From the NCBI RefSeq assembly GCF_023715145.1, contig NZ_JAMBNP010000012.1, positions 124,001-188,000 on the forward strand: DNA of 64,000 nt, given 5' to 3'. How positions within the stretch are numbered: position 1 is the stretch's first letter; each line of letters opens with the position of its first letter. The notes beneath the pieces were generated by a model. It was given only the letters and a program-made list of their open reading frames with translations, did not search any database and was not told the origin of the DNA. Shown in pieces: positions 40,991 to 50,261 of this stretch. A program made the position numbers and the translations under genes. The DNA comes from Paenibacillus glycanilyticus. Lineage in GTDB: Bacteria; Bacillota; Bacilli; Paenibacillales; Paenibacillaceae.

Positions 40991-42514
40991 ATGTATAAAG
41001 TGCTGGTCGTCGATGATGAACCGTTCATGCTGGAGGGCTGGAGGACGATGGTGGATTGGGAGGCGCATGGCTTCCAGCTTTGCTGGGCGGTATCGGACGG
41101 CAAGGAAGCGATGGAGATGATGGAGCAGGAAGTTCCCGATCTCGTATTTACCGATCTTCAGATGCCCGTGATGGATGGACTGGAACTGATCAGGCAAATG
41201 AAACGAAGCCATAGGCTTGAGAATATAACAACGGTGATCGTCAGCGGCTATTCGCGGTTTGATGCTGCGCAGTTCGCGATCCGTCATCAGATTGAGCAGT
41301 ATTTGTTAAAGCCGTTAATAGAGGAAGAGATCCATGAGCTGCTGAATACGCTCCGGATAATGCTTGATCAGCGTAAATCCGCGGAAAGCCTCGCAAGCGA
41401 AAAATTGTCTGCCGTATTTGCCAGAGCGCTGCAGGAGGAGTCGGAGGAAGCGCGTGCCTCGCTGCTGCAATTACTGGATTGTCCTCCCGATGCGATTGGA
41501 AGACTGATACTCGTGGACACCGGGAAAGCAGCCCCGGCCAAGGAGGAGTTCGAAGCGATTGCGGCCGGATTGCTTTCCGGTTGCGGTTGTGTAGAGGATA
41601 CCGCAGGATTGGCAGGACTGCTGGTCTGGTCGCGGCAAACGGATAGCGCGGATGCCGGGCTGGATTCGGATATTCGAAGGATCGCGGCAAGGCTGGCAGG
41701 CGAGTGGCCATTATGCTCGATCTATATCAGCGGAAGCACGCGGGGATGGAAGCAAATAAGGCAATTGCATAAACAGCTGCTGGAGCTTCGCAGACGAAGT
41801 CTGTATAAGGGACAGCCCGGTATTTACTGGCATGAACAAGCTCTTGAACCGGCTCACTGGCGGTGGGGGGATGCGGCAAGCCGGGCATCGGCTTTGCTGA
41901 TGGCCGCAGAATGCAATGATATTGCTGCGATCGAGAGTGCCGCTGGCGCATTAGCCGAGTTCATTGCAGGGACAGCCGAGCCGGCAGACAGCATGGCAGC
42001 ATGCTTGTCTTATCTGCAAGGCGGATTGCTGCGCTCCTATCATAAGGCGGGCGGCGATCCGGTTCATCCGCCGGACTGGATGCTGACGGAGTACGCGCGG
42101 CATGCGAATGTACGGGAGCAGCTAACGGAGGTTTGCTTGAAGGCTGCCGGGCAAATGGAGGAGCTGAACAACAAGCGGCCGGAAGGAAGGCTTCAGGATG
42201 CCGTTGCTTATGTGACCGCCCACTACCGGGAGAAGCTGCAGCTTAAGGATCTGGCGGAGCTGTTCAGGCTCAACCCGGTCTATCTGGGCCAGCAGTTCAA
42301 ACGGGTAACCGGTTATTGCTTTAACGATTACATGCATCTCCTGCGGATCAAGGAGGCGAAGAAGCTGCTGCTTCGAACCGATTTGAAGGTGTCCGCCATC
42401 GCCAGTGAGCTAGGTTATCACAGCACGGAATATTTCGGCTCGGTCTTTAAATCCCTTACGAAAGTGTCGCCTTCGGCTTACAAATCAAACCAAAAAGGGG
42501 ATTGGCTAGGGTGA
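40991..42514 (+). CDS. YesN-type response regulator, AraC output (first)
   Basis: A 507-residue regulator with a receiver domain (phosphoacceptor Asp55 in VFTDLQMPVMDG), a divergent linker (about 130-395), and C-terminal AraC helix-turn-helix units (LKDLAELFRLNPVYLGQQFK, VSAIASELGYHSTEYFGSVFK). The ATG at 40991 is preferred to a GTG four codons upstream because AAAGGTGGTG lies just before it. Its stop overlaps the kinase start (GTGA), so it is coupled to that kinase. A second regulator of the same type follows the kinase. Confidence 0.92.
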   Translation: MYKVLVVDDEPFMLEGWRTMVDWEAHGFQLCWAVSDGKEAMEMMEQEVPDLVFTDLQMPVMDGLELIRQMKRSHRLENITTVIVSGYSRFDAAQFAIRHQIEQYLLKPLIEEEIHELLNTLRIMLDQRKSAESLASEKLSAVFARALQEESEEARASLLQLLDCPPDAIGRLILVDTGKAAPAKEEFEAIAAGLLSGCGCVEDTAGLAGLLVWSRQTDSADAGLDSDIRRIAARLAGEWPLCSIYISGSTRGWKQIRQLHKQLLELRRRSLYKGQPGIYWHEQALEPAHWRWGDAASRASALLMAAECNDIAAIESAAGALAEFIAGTAEPADSMAACLSYLQGGLLRSYHKAGGDPVHPPDWMLTEYARHANVREQLTEVCLKAAGQMEELNNKRPEGRLQDAVAYVTAHYREKLQLKDLAELFRLNPVYLGQQFKRVTGYCFNDYMHLLRIKEAKKLLLRTDLKVSAIASELGYHSTEYFGSVFKSLTKVSPSAYKSNQKGDWLG

Positions 42515-44304
42515 AGATTTCGAATAAAATCAACGATATTCCCCTGAATCTGAAGTTTCTTATGATCTACTTGTTATGCATCCTCATCCCGATTATCGGC
42601 ATCAACGTGTTTTTCTACCAGCAGAACTCGGACAATATCCGGATACGCGAGCAGGAGAACCTGCGCAAGTCGATGGACCGTGCGGCAGCGGAGCTGCACA
42701 GCATGATTGACGAGAGCGTTGCGGTCAGCCATTCGATCGAAGGCGATGATTCGCTGAACGAAGTGCTGGACAAAACGTACGACAGTCCCGTCTCATCCTA
42801 TGAAAGCTATGACAGCGTCCTTCGCAATAAGCTGAAGCGTTATATGCCGGTATATCCGAACATCCTGGAGCTCCGGATTTATACGTATAACCGGTCCATT
42901 CAGACCGGAAGCAATTATTATGTCATTAACCAAAAGGAAGTGAACAGTCCTTGGCTGTCGCCAATCCTGAAGCAGCCCGGTCACGCATTCCGCGTGGTCG
43001 CTTATACCGAGACGTCCGGGACGACGGGCCCTTCCAAGAAAATGAGCGTCATCAGCGACATGGACCAAGGCTTCAGCATCGTAAAGCCGCAATACCGGAA
43101 ATTCCTTCGAGTCGATCTGAACGTGGACAAAATCTACGATATTTTGTCCAGGGAGAGCGACAGCCTGCGGCTTGAGCTGGTCAATGAACATAATGAGATC
43201 GTCGCGGAAACGGGGGACCATGGCAAGCCGGTCTATGCCGCGGATACGGCGGATTGGGGGACGGATGAGGTATTTGTGTCTAACCTTGGCACAGTCAGCT
43301 ATGTGCAGGGCTGGAAGCTGGTCGGCCGGGCAAATAATGACCGGATTACCGGTCTCCTCGACGAGGCGAGGCGGTCAATTCTATGGCTCGCGGTGATCAG
43401 CACGCTTATTCCTTCGCTCCTTATTTTCGTGATGCTCCGTTCCTACCATTATCGGATTAAAAAGCTGGCCCGCCATATGGACCGCGTGCGCAATGAGCGG
43501 TTTGACCAAGTGATGCTGCCCGAAGGAAAAGACGAGATTGGCGGGCTTATTAACGCCTACAATATGATGACCAGAAAGATTAATACGCTGATTAATGACG
43601 TCTATAAGCTGGAAATTCATCAGAAGAGCCTCGAGGTCGAACGGGTGCGGATGGAGATGAACATGCTCCAGAGCCAGATGAATCCGCATTTCCTGTTTAA
43701 TACGCTGAATGCGCTGCTCGTTGTGGCGACGAAAAACGGCTACAAGGATGTCACCGAAATTATTAAAAGCCTGTCGCTTCTCCTGAGGAGGCTGCTCAGA
43801 CGGGCGGATGATCTGGTGCCGCTTAAGGAAGAGCTGCAATTCACCCTTATGTATTTGCAGATTGAGAAATTCCGGTTTGGCGACCGGTTTGATTACGTTA
43901 TGGATATTGATCCGCACGCAAATGAAATCAAGGTGCCGATCATGAGCATTCAGCCGCTTGCCGAGAATGCCTGCAAGCATGGGCTGCAGGCGATTAAAGG
44001 CGGAGGTATCGTCCGTATTGAAGCACGGATGTCCGAACGGGGGCTAACCGTCTCCGTAGCCGACAACGGAATTGGCATGGAGCAGGCTTTGCTTGACCGG
44101 CTGCAGCAGGCCGTCCGTTCGGAGGAGGCAATGGAAGGTCATGTCGGTCTGCGCAACGTGTACCGCAGGCTGGAGCTTTTCTACCACGAGAGCGTGCAGT
44201 TCCGGATGATGAGCGGACCGGAAGGCGGACTAACTGTCAGCTATCAGATTCCGCTTCAACAGCTTGAGCACACGCAGACGAAGCCGCCGGGAGCCGCCTC
44301 ATAG
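42511..44304 (+). CDS. YesM-type sensor histidine kinase
   Basis: A 597-residue membrane kinase with helices at about 17-37 and 289-310 around an extracellular sensor of about 250 residues. A HAMP linker, a His_kinase domain (His393 in LQSQMNPHFLFNTLNALL) and HATPase_c (IQPLAENACKHGL, GIGMEQ, HVGLRNVYRRL) follow. The GTG at 42511 overlaps the regulator stop as GTGA and has AAGGGG about 10 nt upstream; an in-frame TTG at 42502 is less likely. It sits between two response regulators, so it may phosphorylate both. Confidence 0.93.
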   Translation: MKISNKINDIPLNLKFLMIYLLCILIPIIGINVFFYQQNSDNIRIREQENLRKSMDRAAAELHSMIDESVAVSHSIEGDDSLNEVLDKTYDSPVSSYESYDSVLRNKLKRYMPVYPNILELRIYTYNRSIQTGSNYYVINQKEVNSPWLSPILKQPGHAFRVVAYTETSGTTGPSKKMSVISDMDQGFSIVKPQYRKFLRVDLNVDKIYDILSRESDSLRLELVNEHNEIVAETGDHGKPVYAADTADWGTDEVFVSNLGTVSYVQGWKLVGRANNDRITGLLDEARRSILWLAVISTLIPSLLIFVMLRSYHYRIKKLARHMDRVRNERFDQVMLPEGKDEIGGLINAYNMMTRKINTLINDVYKLEIHQKSLEVERVRMEMNMLQSQMNPHFLFNTLNALLVVATKNGYKDVTEIIKSLSLLLRRLLRRADDLVPLKEELQFTLMYLQIEKFRFGDRFDYVMDIDPHANEIKVPIMSIQPLAENACKHGLQAIKGGGIVRIEARMSERGLTVSVADNGIGMEQALLDRLQQAVRSEEAMEGHVGLRNVYRRLELFYHESVQFRMMSGPEGGLTVSYQIPLQQLEHTQTKPPGAAS

Positions 44305-44323
44305 AATCGAAAGGGGGAGCAAG

Positions 44324-45886
44324 ATGTACCGCGTTCTGCTTGTTGATGATGAACCGTTTGCGATAGAAGGGCTGCAGTTATTGATTGACTGGGAGAAGAA
44401 TGGGTTTGAGGTGGAGGCGGTATGCGGGGATGGCGAGGAAGCGGCCCGCTTGATCCGGGAGTCGAAGCCCGATCTGGTTGTGACCGATATTCGGATGCCT
44501 TTTATGGATGGATTAGAACTGATCACTCAGATGAGATTGGAAGGACATAAGCAGACAAAATTCGTCGTCATGAGCGGCTACAGCGATTTTGAATATGCGC
44601 GAAGAGCGCTTCATCTCGGCGTCTCCCACTATTTGACGAAGCCGATTATGAGCGACGAAGCAGATGAAGTGCTGGAGAGCCTGAATAAAGTATTGGGGGA
44701 AGAGGGCCGGAAGAAGCGGGCGGTTTGGTATAATGAGCGCTTCTCTCGGCGCCGGGCTTTATCGGCATTCATCCGCGGCGAAGCGTTATCGGACGAGGAA
44801 CTGACTGCCGTTGACCGAATTTCCGCGGAGGCTGGCTGCTGGGCGTATATCCATGTGGAGCTGGAGGAATCGGTGCTGGCCGCAGCCTTAGAAGCCGTCG
44901 AGAAGATGCTGGAATCCGGAGCGAGAGCGGAAGGAACGCCAGGGGGTTACATTCTTAATCAGGAGATCGCCTCCTTTGGTCTTATCTGCAAGCTTCGGGA
45001 AGACAACAAACCGGCTTTGCGGGAAATCGCGGAGCTTGTCTATGAGCAGATTCGGAAGGCGGTGAATGGCGGCTTCAGCCTGGTCGTCGGAAGCGCCGTG
45101 AGCGAGCTGACCGATATTAGCGTCTCCTTCCGCCATGCGATGGAAGCGAGCTCCTACCTCTTTTTTGACCGGAAGCAGGGGCCTCTCTACTACGAGGAGA
45201 TCAAAGAGCAGGGCTTTGGTTATGATTCGCATCTGTGGGGTGCGGCTGAAGGGATCATCGAGGCAGTGGAAACCAATAACGAGCTGCAGATTATCGAGCG
45301 GCTGCAACGCATCTTCGATCATTTTGCCGGGCAAATGACGATGCCTTCCCTGATCTCTGCTTTCGCAACTCATATCATGGTGCAGTGCTCCGGCATCTGC
45401 AAAGAGCTTGGCGGCGATGCGGATCGGCTGCTCGAGAGGACCGGCTCCCCGCTTGCCGGGGTAAATGAGCAATCCTTGCTTAAGCTGCATGCGTTCTTGC
45501 TGTCCTTCTGCTTGATGTGCCGGGAGGAGCTGGCGGCTCTTCGAAGCAGGCAGCAAGGAGGGACGATTGCCAAGGTAGAAGAATATTTGCGCGTGCATTA
45601 CCGCGAGTCCGTTACGGTCAAGGAAATTGCGGAAATTTATTTTATGAATCCGGTCTACCTGGGCCAGGCTTTTACGCGAAAATACGGGGTCAGCATTCAC
45701 GAATATATTCATCATCTGCGCATGGACGAGGCGAAGGAGCAGCTGCACAAGAAGGAGATTTCCGGGGCTGCGCTTGCGGAGGGTCTTGGCTACTGCAGCT
45801 ATCAGCATTTCCTGAAGCAGTTCGAGAAGCGTTACGGGATGAAGCTCGCCGAGTATAAAAAAACAATAACAGACCTTAAATCATAG
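44324..45886 (+). CDS. YesN-type response regulator, AraC output (second)
   Basis: A 520-residue regulator with receiver Asp55 (VVTDIRMPFMDG), a linker, and C-terminal AraC helix-turn-helix units (VKEIAEIYFMNPVYLGQAFT, GAALAEGLGYCSYQHFLKQFE). The ATG at 44324 follows AAAGGGGGAGCAAG; an earlier in-frame start overlaps the kinase end and is rejected. It is closer to the importer genes than the first regulator, and a cre-like site separates it from the lipoprotein gene. It probably turns on the importer. Confidence 0.92.
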   Translation: MYRVLLVDDEPFAIEGLQLLIDWEKNGFEVEAVCGDGEEAARLIRESKPDLVVTDIRMPFMDGLELITQMRLEGHKQTKFVVMSGYSDFEYARRALHLGVSHYLTKPIMSDEADEVLESLNKVLGEEGRKKRAVWYNERFSRRRALSAFIRGEALSDEELTAVDRISAEAGCWAYIHVELEESVLAAALEAVEKMLESGARAEGTPGGYILNQEIASFGLICKLREDNKPALREIAELVYEQIRKAVNGGFSLVVGSAVSELTDISVSFRHAMEASSYLFFDRKQGPLYYEEIKEQGFGYDSHLWGAAEGIIEAVETNNELQIIERLQRIFDHFAGQMTMPSLISAFATHIMVQCSGICKELGGDADRLLERTGSPLAGVNEQSLLKLHAFLLSFCLMCREELAALRSRQQGGTIAKVEEYLRVHYRESVTVKEIAEIYFMNPVYLGQAFTRKYGVSIHEYIHHLRMDEAKEQLHKKEISGAALAEGLGYCSYQHFLKQFEKRYGMKLAEYKKTITDLKS

Positions 45887-45912
45887 GGGGATAATGCTTA
45901 ACTCTGATTATG

Positions 45913-45928
45913 ATGTAAACGCATACAT
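45913..45928 (+). promoter_or_regulatory. cre-like site upstream of the lipO-type gene
   Basis: ATGTAAACGCATACAT fits the 16-bp cre consensus WTGNAARCGNWWWCAW throughout. It lies 51 bp upstream of the binding protein start and points to CcpA control of this importer. Confidence 0.7.
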
Positions 45929-45978
45929 CTGCTTCATAATGAAGAAGCAAGCACACAACTCGTAGGAGGAGAAGCAAA

Positions 45979-47697
45979 ATGGGGGTTAAAGCAAAGAAGC
46001 CATTATTGACAACAGCGGCAGTCGCACTCGCATTAAGCATAACCGTAATGGGCTGCAGTAACGGCAATAACGGCGGCGAGAACAGCGGCGCATCTGCAGC
46101 ACCGTCTAACGCGGCAACAAACAGCGGTAACGCAAGTCCGGAAGCAACGGAAGAAGCGCTGAAGCCAATTGAGATTTCTGCGTTTATCGGTGCACCGGGA
46201 CAACAGCCTACAGCAGACAACAAGCTGTTCAAGAAGATTAAAGAGGATCTGGGCATTACATTCAAGCCGGAGTTCCTGGTCGGCGATCTGGAGCAGAAGC
46301 TTGGGGTTATGATTGCCGGCGGCGATTATCCTGACTTGATTACAGCGAATCCGAAGCTTGTAACATCCGGTGCCGTTATTCCGCTTGAGGATCTCATTGA
46401 ACAATACGCTCCGAAACTGAAGGAGCATTACGCGAAATATTGGAACAGAATGAAAGACCCTTCTGACGGCCATATTTACTGGCTGCCGAACTACGGCGCT
46501 TATCAAGGCGATGTGAATGAAACTTATTACAGCGGTCCGGCATTCTGGATTCAAAAAGCGGTCCTGAAGGAGTTCGGCTATCCGAAGCTGCAAACGCTTG
46601 ACGAATACATGAAGCTGATCCGCGATTACCAGGCGAAATATCCGGAAATCGACGGTCAGAAAACGATTGGCTTTACGACGCTTGCTTCCGACTGGCGGAC
46701 CTTTGGTCTCTTGAATGCTCCCGAGCATTTGACCGGCCATCCAAATGACGGCGGCGTAGTGGTAGACAATGGCGTAGCAAGCGTGTTTGCGACAGCTGAC
46801 TTCTCGAAAACCTACTACAAAGAATTGAACAGCCTGTATAACGAAGGGCTAATGGATAAAGAGGCATTTACGCAAAACTATGACCAATACCTGGCGAAGC
46901 TTACTACGGGCAGCGTGCTTGGCATGTTTGACCAGCATTGGAACTTCCAAACGGCCGAAGACTCCTTGAATACGCAAAACAAGTCGGACCGCACGTATGT
47001 AGGTTTCCCGCTGGTATATGACACAAGCATCAAAGACTACTACCGTGACCGCGCGGTTATCAACTTGAACAACGGATTTGGTATCTCCGTGGACGCGAAG
47101 GATCCGAAGCGTATTATCCAAGCACTTGAACAGCTGATGGACGAGAAATACCAGAAGATGTTCACTTGGGGCGAAGAAGGCGTCGACTATCAAGTTGGTG
47201 CTGACGGGAAATATACTCGTACTCCTGAGCAACGCAAAAATTATGAAGACCCGGCTTGGAAGCTTGCAAACTTGGGAGATGGTATTTTCGGTTACCTGCC
47301 TAAGCTTGAAGGTACGCTGAGCGACGGCAACGCAACAACGCCAGGCGGTGACCCTCAGGAGTTCTACGACAGCTTGAAGGATGTCGATAAAGAAGTTCTG
47401 AACGCTTACGGACATAAAACATGGACCGAATTCTTCTCGATGCCGCAGGATAACCCGGTTTATTACCCGGCTTGGCAAATCGACCTGATTGACGGTTCGG
47501 ATGCTTCGATTGCAAACAAGAAAATGACGGATGCCTCGCTCAAGTTCCTGCCTAGAGCGATTATGTCGAAACCGGATCAATTCGATAAAGTATGGCAGGA
47601 CTACGTGGATGAATATAAGAAGATCAATGTAAAAGCATACGAAGACCGCATTAACGAACAGATTCAATGGCGTATTCAAAACTGGACCAGCCAGTAA
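45979..47697 (+). CDS. LipO-type sugar-binding lipoprotein
   Basis: A 572-residue CUT1 binding lipoprotein. The ATG follows GTAGGAGGAGAAGCAAA. The signal peptide ends at VMGC (Cys about 23), then an Asn/Gly/Ser/Ala linker, then the binding domain (IEISAFIGAPGQQPTADNKL, FKPEFLVGDLEQKLGVMIAG). It is the first gene of the importer, directly after the second regulator, and a hairpin separates it from the permease genes. That arrangement commonly lets the binding protein be made in excess. The ligand is unknown. Confidence 0.9.
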   Translation: MGVKAKKPLLTTAAVALALSITVMGCSNGNNGGENSGASAAPSNAATNSGNASPEATEEALKPIEISAFIGAPGQQPTADNKLFKKIKEDLGITFKPEFLVGDLEQKLGVMIAGGDYPDLITANPKLVTSGAVIPLEDLIEQYAPKLKEHYAKYWNRMKDPSDGHIYWLPNYGAYQGDVNETYYSGPAFWIQKAVLKEFGYPKLQTLDEYMKLIRDYQAKYPEIDGQKTIGFTTLASDWRTFGLLNAPEHLTGHPNDGGVVVDNGVASVFATADFSKTYYKELNSLYNEGLMDKEAFTQNYDQYLAKLTTGSVLGMFDQHWNFQTAEDSLNTQNKSDRTYVGFPLVYDTSIKDYYRDRAVINLNNGFGISVDAKDPKRIIQALEQLMDEKYQKMFTWGEEGVDYQVGADGKYTRTPEQRKNYEDPAWKLANLGDGIFGYLPKLEGTLSDGNATTPGGDPQEFYDSLKDVDKEVLNAYGHKTWTEFFSMPQDNPVYYPAWQIDLIDGSDASIANKKMTDASLKFLPRAIMSKPDQFDKVWQDYVDEYKKINVKAYEDRINEQIQWRIQNWTSQ

Positions 47698-47709
47698 TAC
47701 AGACAGCAG

Positions 47710-47751
47710 AAAGCGGAAGGGATGAAGCAGACTGCCTCCCCCTTCCGCTTT
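47710..47751 (+). terminator. Intercistronic hairpin after lipO-type gene
   Basis: A perfect 12-bp stem (47710-47721 with 47740-47751) lies between binding protein and permease genes. It is followed by ATCTTT rather than a clean T-run, so partial readthrough or message stabilisation is likely. Confidence 0.65.
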
Positions 47752-47774
47752 ATCTTTGGAGCGGAGGAAGAGAA

Positions 47775-48734
47775 ATGGCCAAACCTGTTGACGCATTAGC
47801 TGCAAAGGCTACTGTCCAGCCGAAAAAGACTCGTCGTAAATGGTTCAAAAACCAGAGTCAACTGATGTGGATGTCCCTGCCCGTACTCCTGTATGTCATG
47901 CTCTTCTCGTATTACCCGATTTGGGGCTGGACCATGGCATTTCAGAACTACAGACCTGCCAAATCGTTTGCCGAGCAGGAGTGGGTAGGATTAAAGCAAT
48001 TCAAGTTCTTGTTTACCGATGACGGCTTTTTGCGCGTGCTTCGCAATACGATTGGCATGAGCGCCATTAATATGATACTAGGTTTCGTAACCGCTATTAT
48101 TTTTGCGATATTGCTTAATGAAGTGAAGAACAAGCTGTTCAAACGTTCGATTCAGACCATTTCGTATTTGCCGCATTTTCTGTCATGGATTATCGTTACG
48201 GGCATTGTTGCAAGTTCTCTTTCCGTAGACGGCGGTATCGTCAATGAGGTGCTGATCAAGCTTGGCTTTATTAACGAGCCGATCCTGTGGCTTAGCGAGC
48301 CTAAGTATTTCTGGGGTATTGTTGGCGCATCGCATGTCTGGAAAGAAGTCGGTTGGAATGCAATCATCTATTTGGCGGCGATTACGTCTATTGATCCATC
48401 GCTGTACGAGGCGGCAGAGATCGACGGAGCTAACCGTTATCATAAGATGTGGTATATAACCTTGCCGGGCATCAAGTCTATCGTCATTATTTTGCTCATC
48501 ATGAACCTGGGCTGGATTCTCGAAGCGGGCTTTGAAGTGCAGTACTTGCTTGGCAACGGCGTTGTTGTGGACTGGTCGGAGACGATCGATATCTTCGTTC
48601 TGAAATACGGACTCAAGCAGGGCAACTACTCGCTGGCCACCGCGGCAGGCATATTCAAGACCGTCGTCAGCATTACGCTTATCTATGCCGCGAACACGAT
48701 AGCGAAGCGATTCGGCGAGGAAAGGCTTATTTGA
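47775..48734 (+). CDS. LplB-type ABC sugar permease
   Basis: A 319-residue CUT1 permease. The ATG at 47775 follows GGAGGAAGAGAA; an in-frame start at 47667 would run through the hairpin and is rejected. It has about six helices and the EAA loop YEAAEIDGANRYHKMWYITLPG. It acts with the next permease and the lipoprotein upstream. As with the first importer, no ATPase gene adjoins it. Confidence 0.92.
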   Translation: MAKPVDALAAKATVQPKKTRRKWFKNQSQLMWMSLPVLLYVMLFSYYPIWGWTMAFQNYRPAKSFAEQEWVGLKQFKFLFTDDGFLRVLRNTIGMSAINMILGFVTAIIFAILLNEVKNKLFKRSIQTISYLPHFLSWIIVTGIVASSLSVDGGIVNEVLIKLGFINEPILWLSEPKYFWGIVGASHVWKEVGWNAIIYLAAITSIDPSLYEAAEIDGANRYHKMWYITLPGIKSIVIILLIMNLGWILEAGFEVQYLLGNGVVVDWSETIDIFVLKYGLKQGNYSLATAAGIFKTVVSITLIYAANTIAKRFGEERLI

Positions 48735-48754
48735 TAAGGAGGGGACAGAATAGC

Positions 48755-49657
48755 ATGAGAAAAAGAACACTTCAGCTTGAGCCGGCTATCTTTAATACAG
48801 TAAATGCGATTATCATGTTGATGCTGGCCGTTGTTACGCTCTACCCCTTCTTGAATACGCTTGCCGTATCCTTTAATGCGGGGCTTGATACGATTCGGGG
48901 CGGCATCTACATCTGGCCGAGAATATGGACGCTTCAGAACTATAAGGCCGTATTCATAACAGGGACAGTATTTAACGCATTCTATATCTCGGTTGCCCGT
49001 ACGATATTAGCTACGGTGCTCAGCTTGTTCCTCACCACGATGCTGGCGTATACCGTCAGCAGGAAGGAATATACATTCCGTAAGCCGATTACCATTATGA
49101 TCGTCATGACCATGTACTTCAACGCGGGGCTGATCCCGTATTACTTCCTGATCAAGGATCTTCACCTGCTGAATAACTTTCTCGTGTATATCGTTCCGGG
49201 TCTGGTCAGCGCCTTTAATATGATCGTCATTCGCACGTACATCGGGACGCTGTCGGAGAGCTTGATTGAATCGGCAAAGGTAGACGGAGCAGGCGACTTC
49301 CGCGTCTTCATGCAGATTATCCTCCCGTTATGCCAGCCCGTTCTAGCAACGGTCGCCTTATTCGTAGCGGTAGGGCAGTGGAATTCCTGGTTTGACACCT
49401 TCTTGTTCGCTTCATCGAAGCAGGAGCTCAGCACGCTCCAATACGAGCTTATGAAGCTTCTCTCGTCGGCGATGAATTCGAACAGCAACCCGGCGCTTCA
49501 GAACGGTGCCGATCCGAACGCGGCCAAAGCGATGGTTACTCCTCTCTCCATCCGCGCATCCATCACGATTGTCGCATCCGTGCCTATCCTGGTCGTGTAC
49601 CCGTTCCTGCAAAAATACTTCGTAGTTGGCATGCAGCTCGGCAGCGTAAAAGAATAA
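48755..49657 (+). CDS. YtcP-type ABC sugar permease
   Basis: A 300-residue CUT1 permease with about six helices and the EAA loop ESAKVDGAGDFRVFMQIILP. The C-terminus PFLQKYFVVGMQLGSVKE matches the family. The ATG at 48755 follows AAGGAGGGG; an upstream in-frame start at 48731 is at the end of the previous gene and is not needed. It completes the importer and is followed by a strong terminator. Confidence 0.92.
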   Translation: MRKRTLQLEPAIFNTVNAIIMLMLAVVTLYPFLNTLAVSFNAGLDTIRGGIYIWPRIWTLQNYKAVFITGTVFNAFYISVARTILATVLSLFLTTMLAYTVSRKEYTFRKPITIMIVMTMYFNAGLIPYYFLIKDLHLLNNFLVYIVPGLVSAFNMIVIRTYIGTLSESLIESAKVDGAGDFRVFMQIILPLCQPVLATVALFVAVGQWNSWFDTFLFASSKQELSTLQYELMKLLSSAMNSNSNPALQNGADPNAAKAMVTPLSIRASITIVASVPILVVYPFLQKYFVVGMQLGSVKE

Positions 49658-49667
49658 GCTTCACGTC

Positions 49668-49709
49668 AAAAAGACCATCCTATGGGATATCCTATGGGAT
49701 GGTCTTTTT
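49668..49709. terminator. Terminator of the second importer operon
   Basis: A 13-bp stem with A5 and T5 flanks (49668-49680 with 49697-49709) works in either direction. Confidence 0.88.
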
Positions 49710-49798
49710 GCTGCGGTTAAATGGCCTGAAAGCACTTCTAATTTGTAGCTGTAAGGCTGAGACCAGCAACAGATAAATGGTGTGGTTTTAAATGTGTG

Positions 49799-49930
49799 AA
49801 AGGCGCTTCCGAAGTAGCTTTCATGCAGAAAGCTTTTAGTGCGCCTTTGCCCCCGAATTTCATCCGCACCAGGCGGAATAAATTCGAAGAAATTCGGGGC
49901 CAGCAGCGATCGGAAGGACGTTATTTCCGC
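49799..49930. other. Gene-free stretch with three hairpins
   Basis: Between the importer terminator and a small minus-strand gene lie three separate folds. The first is a two-part hairpin (AAAGGCGC with GCGCCTTT at 49799-49848, inner AGCTTTC/GAAAGCT). The second is an 11-bp stem (49851-49861 with 49889-49899) enclosing TCCGC/GCGGA. The third is a short CGGAA/TTCCG hairpin near 49911-49930. None has a T-run. I see no convincing gene here. Confidence 0.5.
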
Positions 49931-49988
49931 GGAGCGGCTATCCACCTTACTACCACCAAAGCGCGAATAAGCGCAGCTAACTCACCTT

Positions 49989-50132
49989 TTAATAAATCTC
50001 TACATCGTTAGGATTACTGCGCCCAACTTCTTTACTCAACTCATCGAATGATTTCACTTTGCCATGGGTTGGATGCTGCGTATGCTTGCGTTGCTTCCAC
50101 GCGTTCTCTCTGCGGTTTTTCGGCGATGTCAT
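49989..50132 (-). CDS. Small DUF6254-like protein
   Basis: A 47-residue gene with GGGAGGTAATTGTCC before its ATG at 50132. The product, MTSPKNRRENAWKQRKHTQH then PTHGKVKSFDELSKE, resembles short basic proteins annotated as DUF6254 in Bacillales: a charged N-terminus, a HPxHGKVKS-type centre, and an acidic end. It has no membrane segment. Function unknown. It lies alone upstream of, and divergent from, the germination receptor operon. Confidence 0.7.
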   Translation of the reverse strand: MTSPKNRRENAWKQRKHTQHPTHGKVKSFDELSKEVGRSNPNDVEIY

Positions 50133-50261
50133 GGACAATTACCTCCCTTCATAAGCAATAGGTTGGCGTTTTGAGCGGAGAATCATGCAGAAGAGATCGC
50201 TTATCATAATTTAGGCGAAATAGGAAATGATAACCTCTAATAATGAACGGTGGTGACAACA

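Noticed and set aside
49796..50011. A 71-codon plus-strand frame in the hairpin-rich gap
   Set aside because: It runs through two strong inverted repeats, has no good ribosome binding site, and overlaps the better-supported 47-residue gene.
50190..50215. A sporulation-type -10 (CATAATTTA) before the germination operon
   Set aside because: The matching upstream element would be 20 bp away, too long a spacer for a SigG promoter, so I do not call it.
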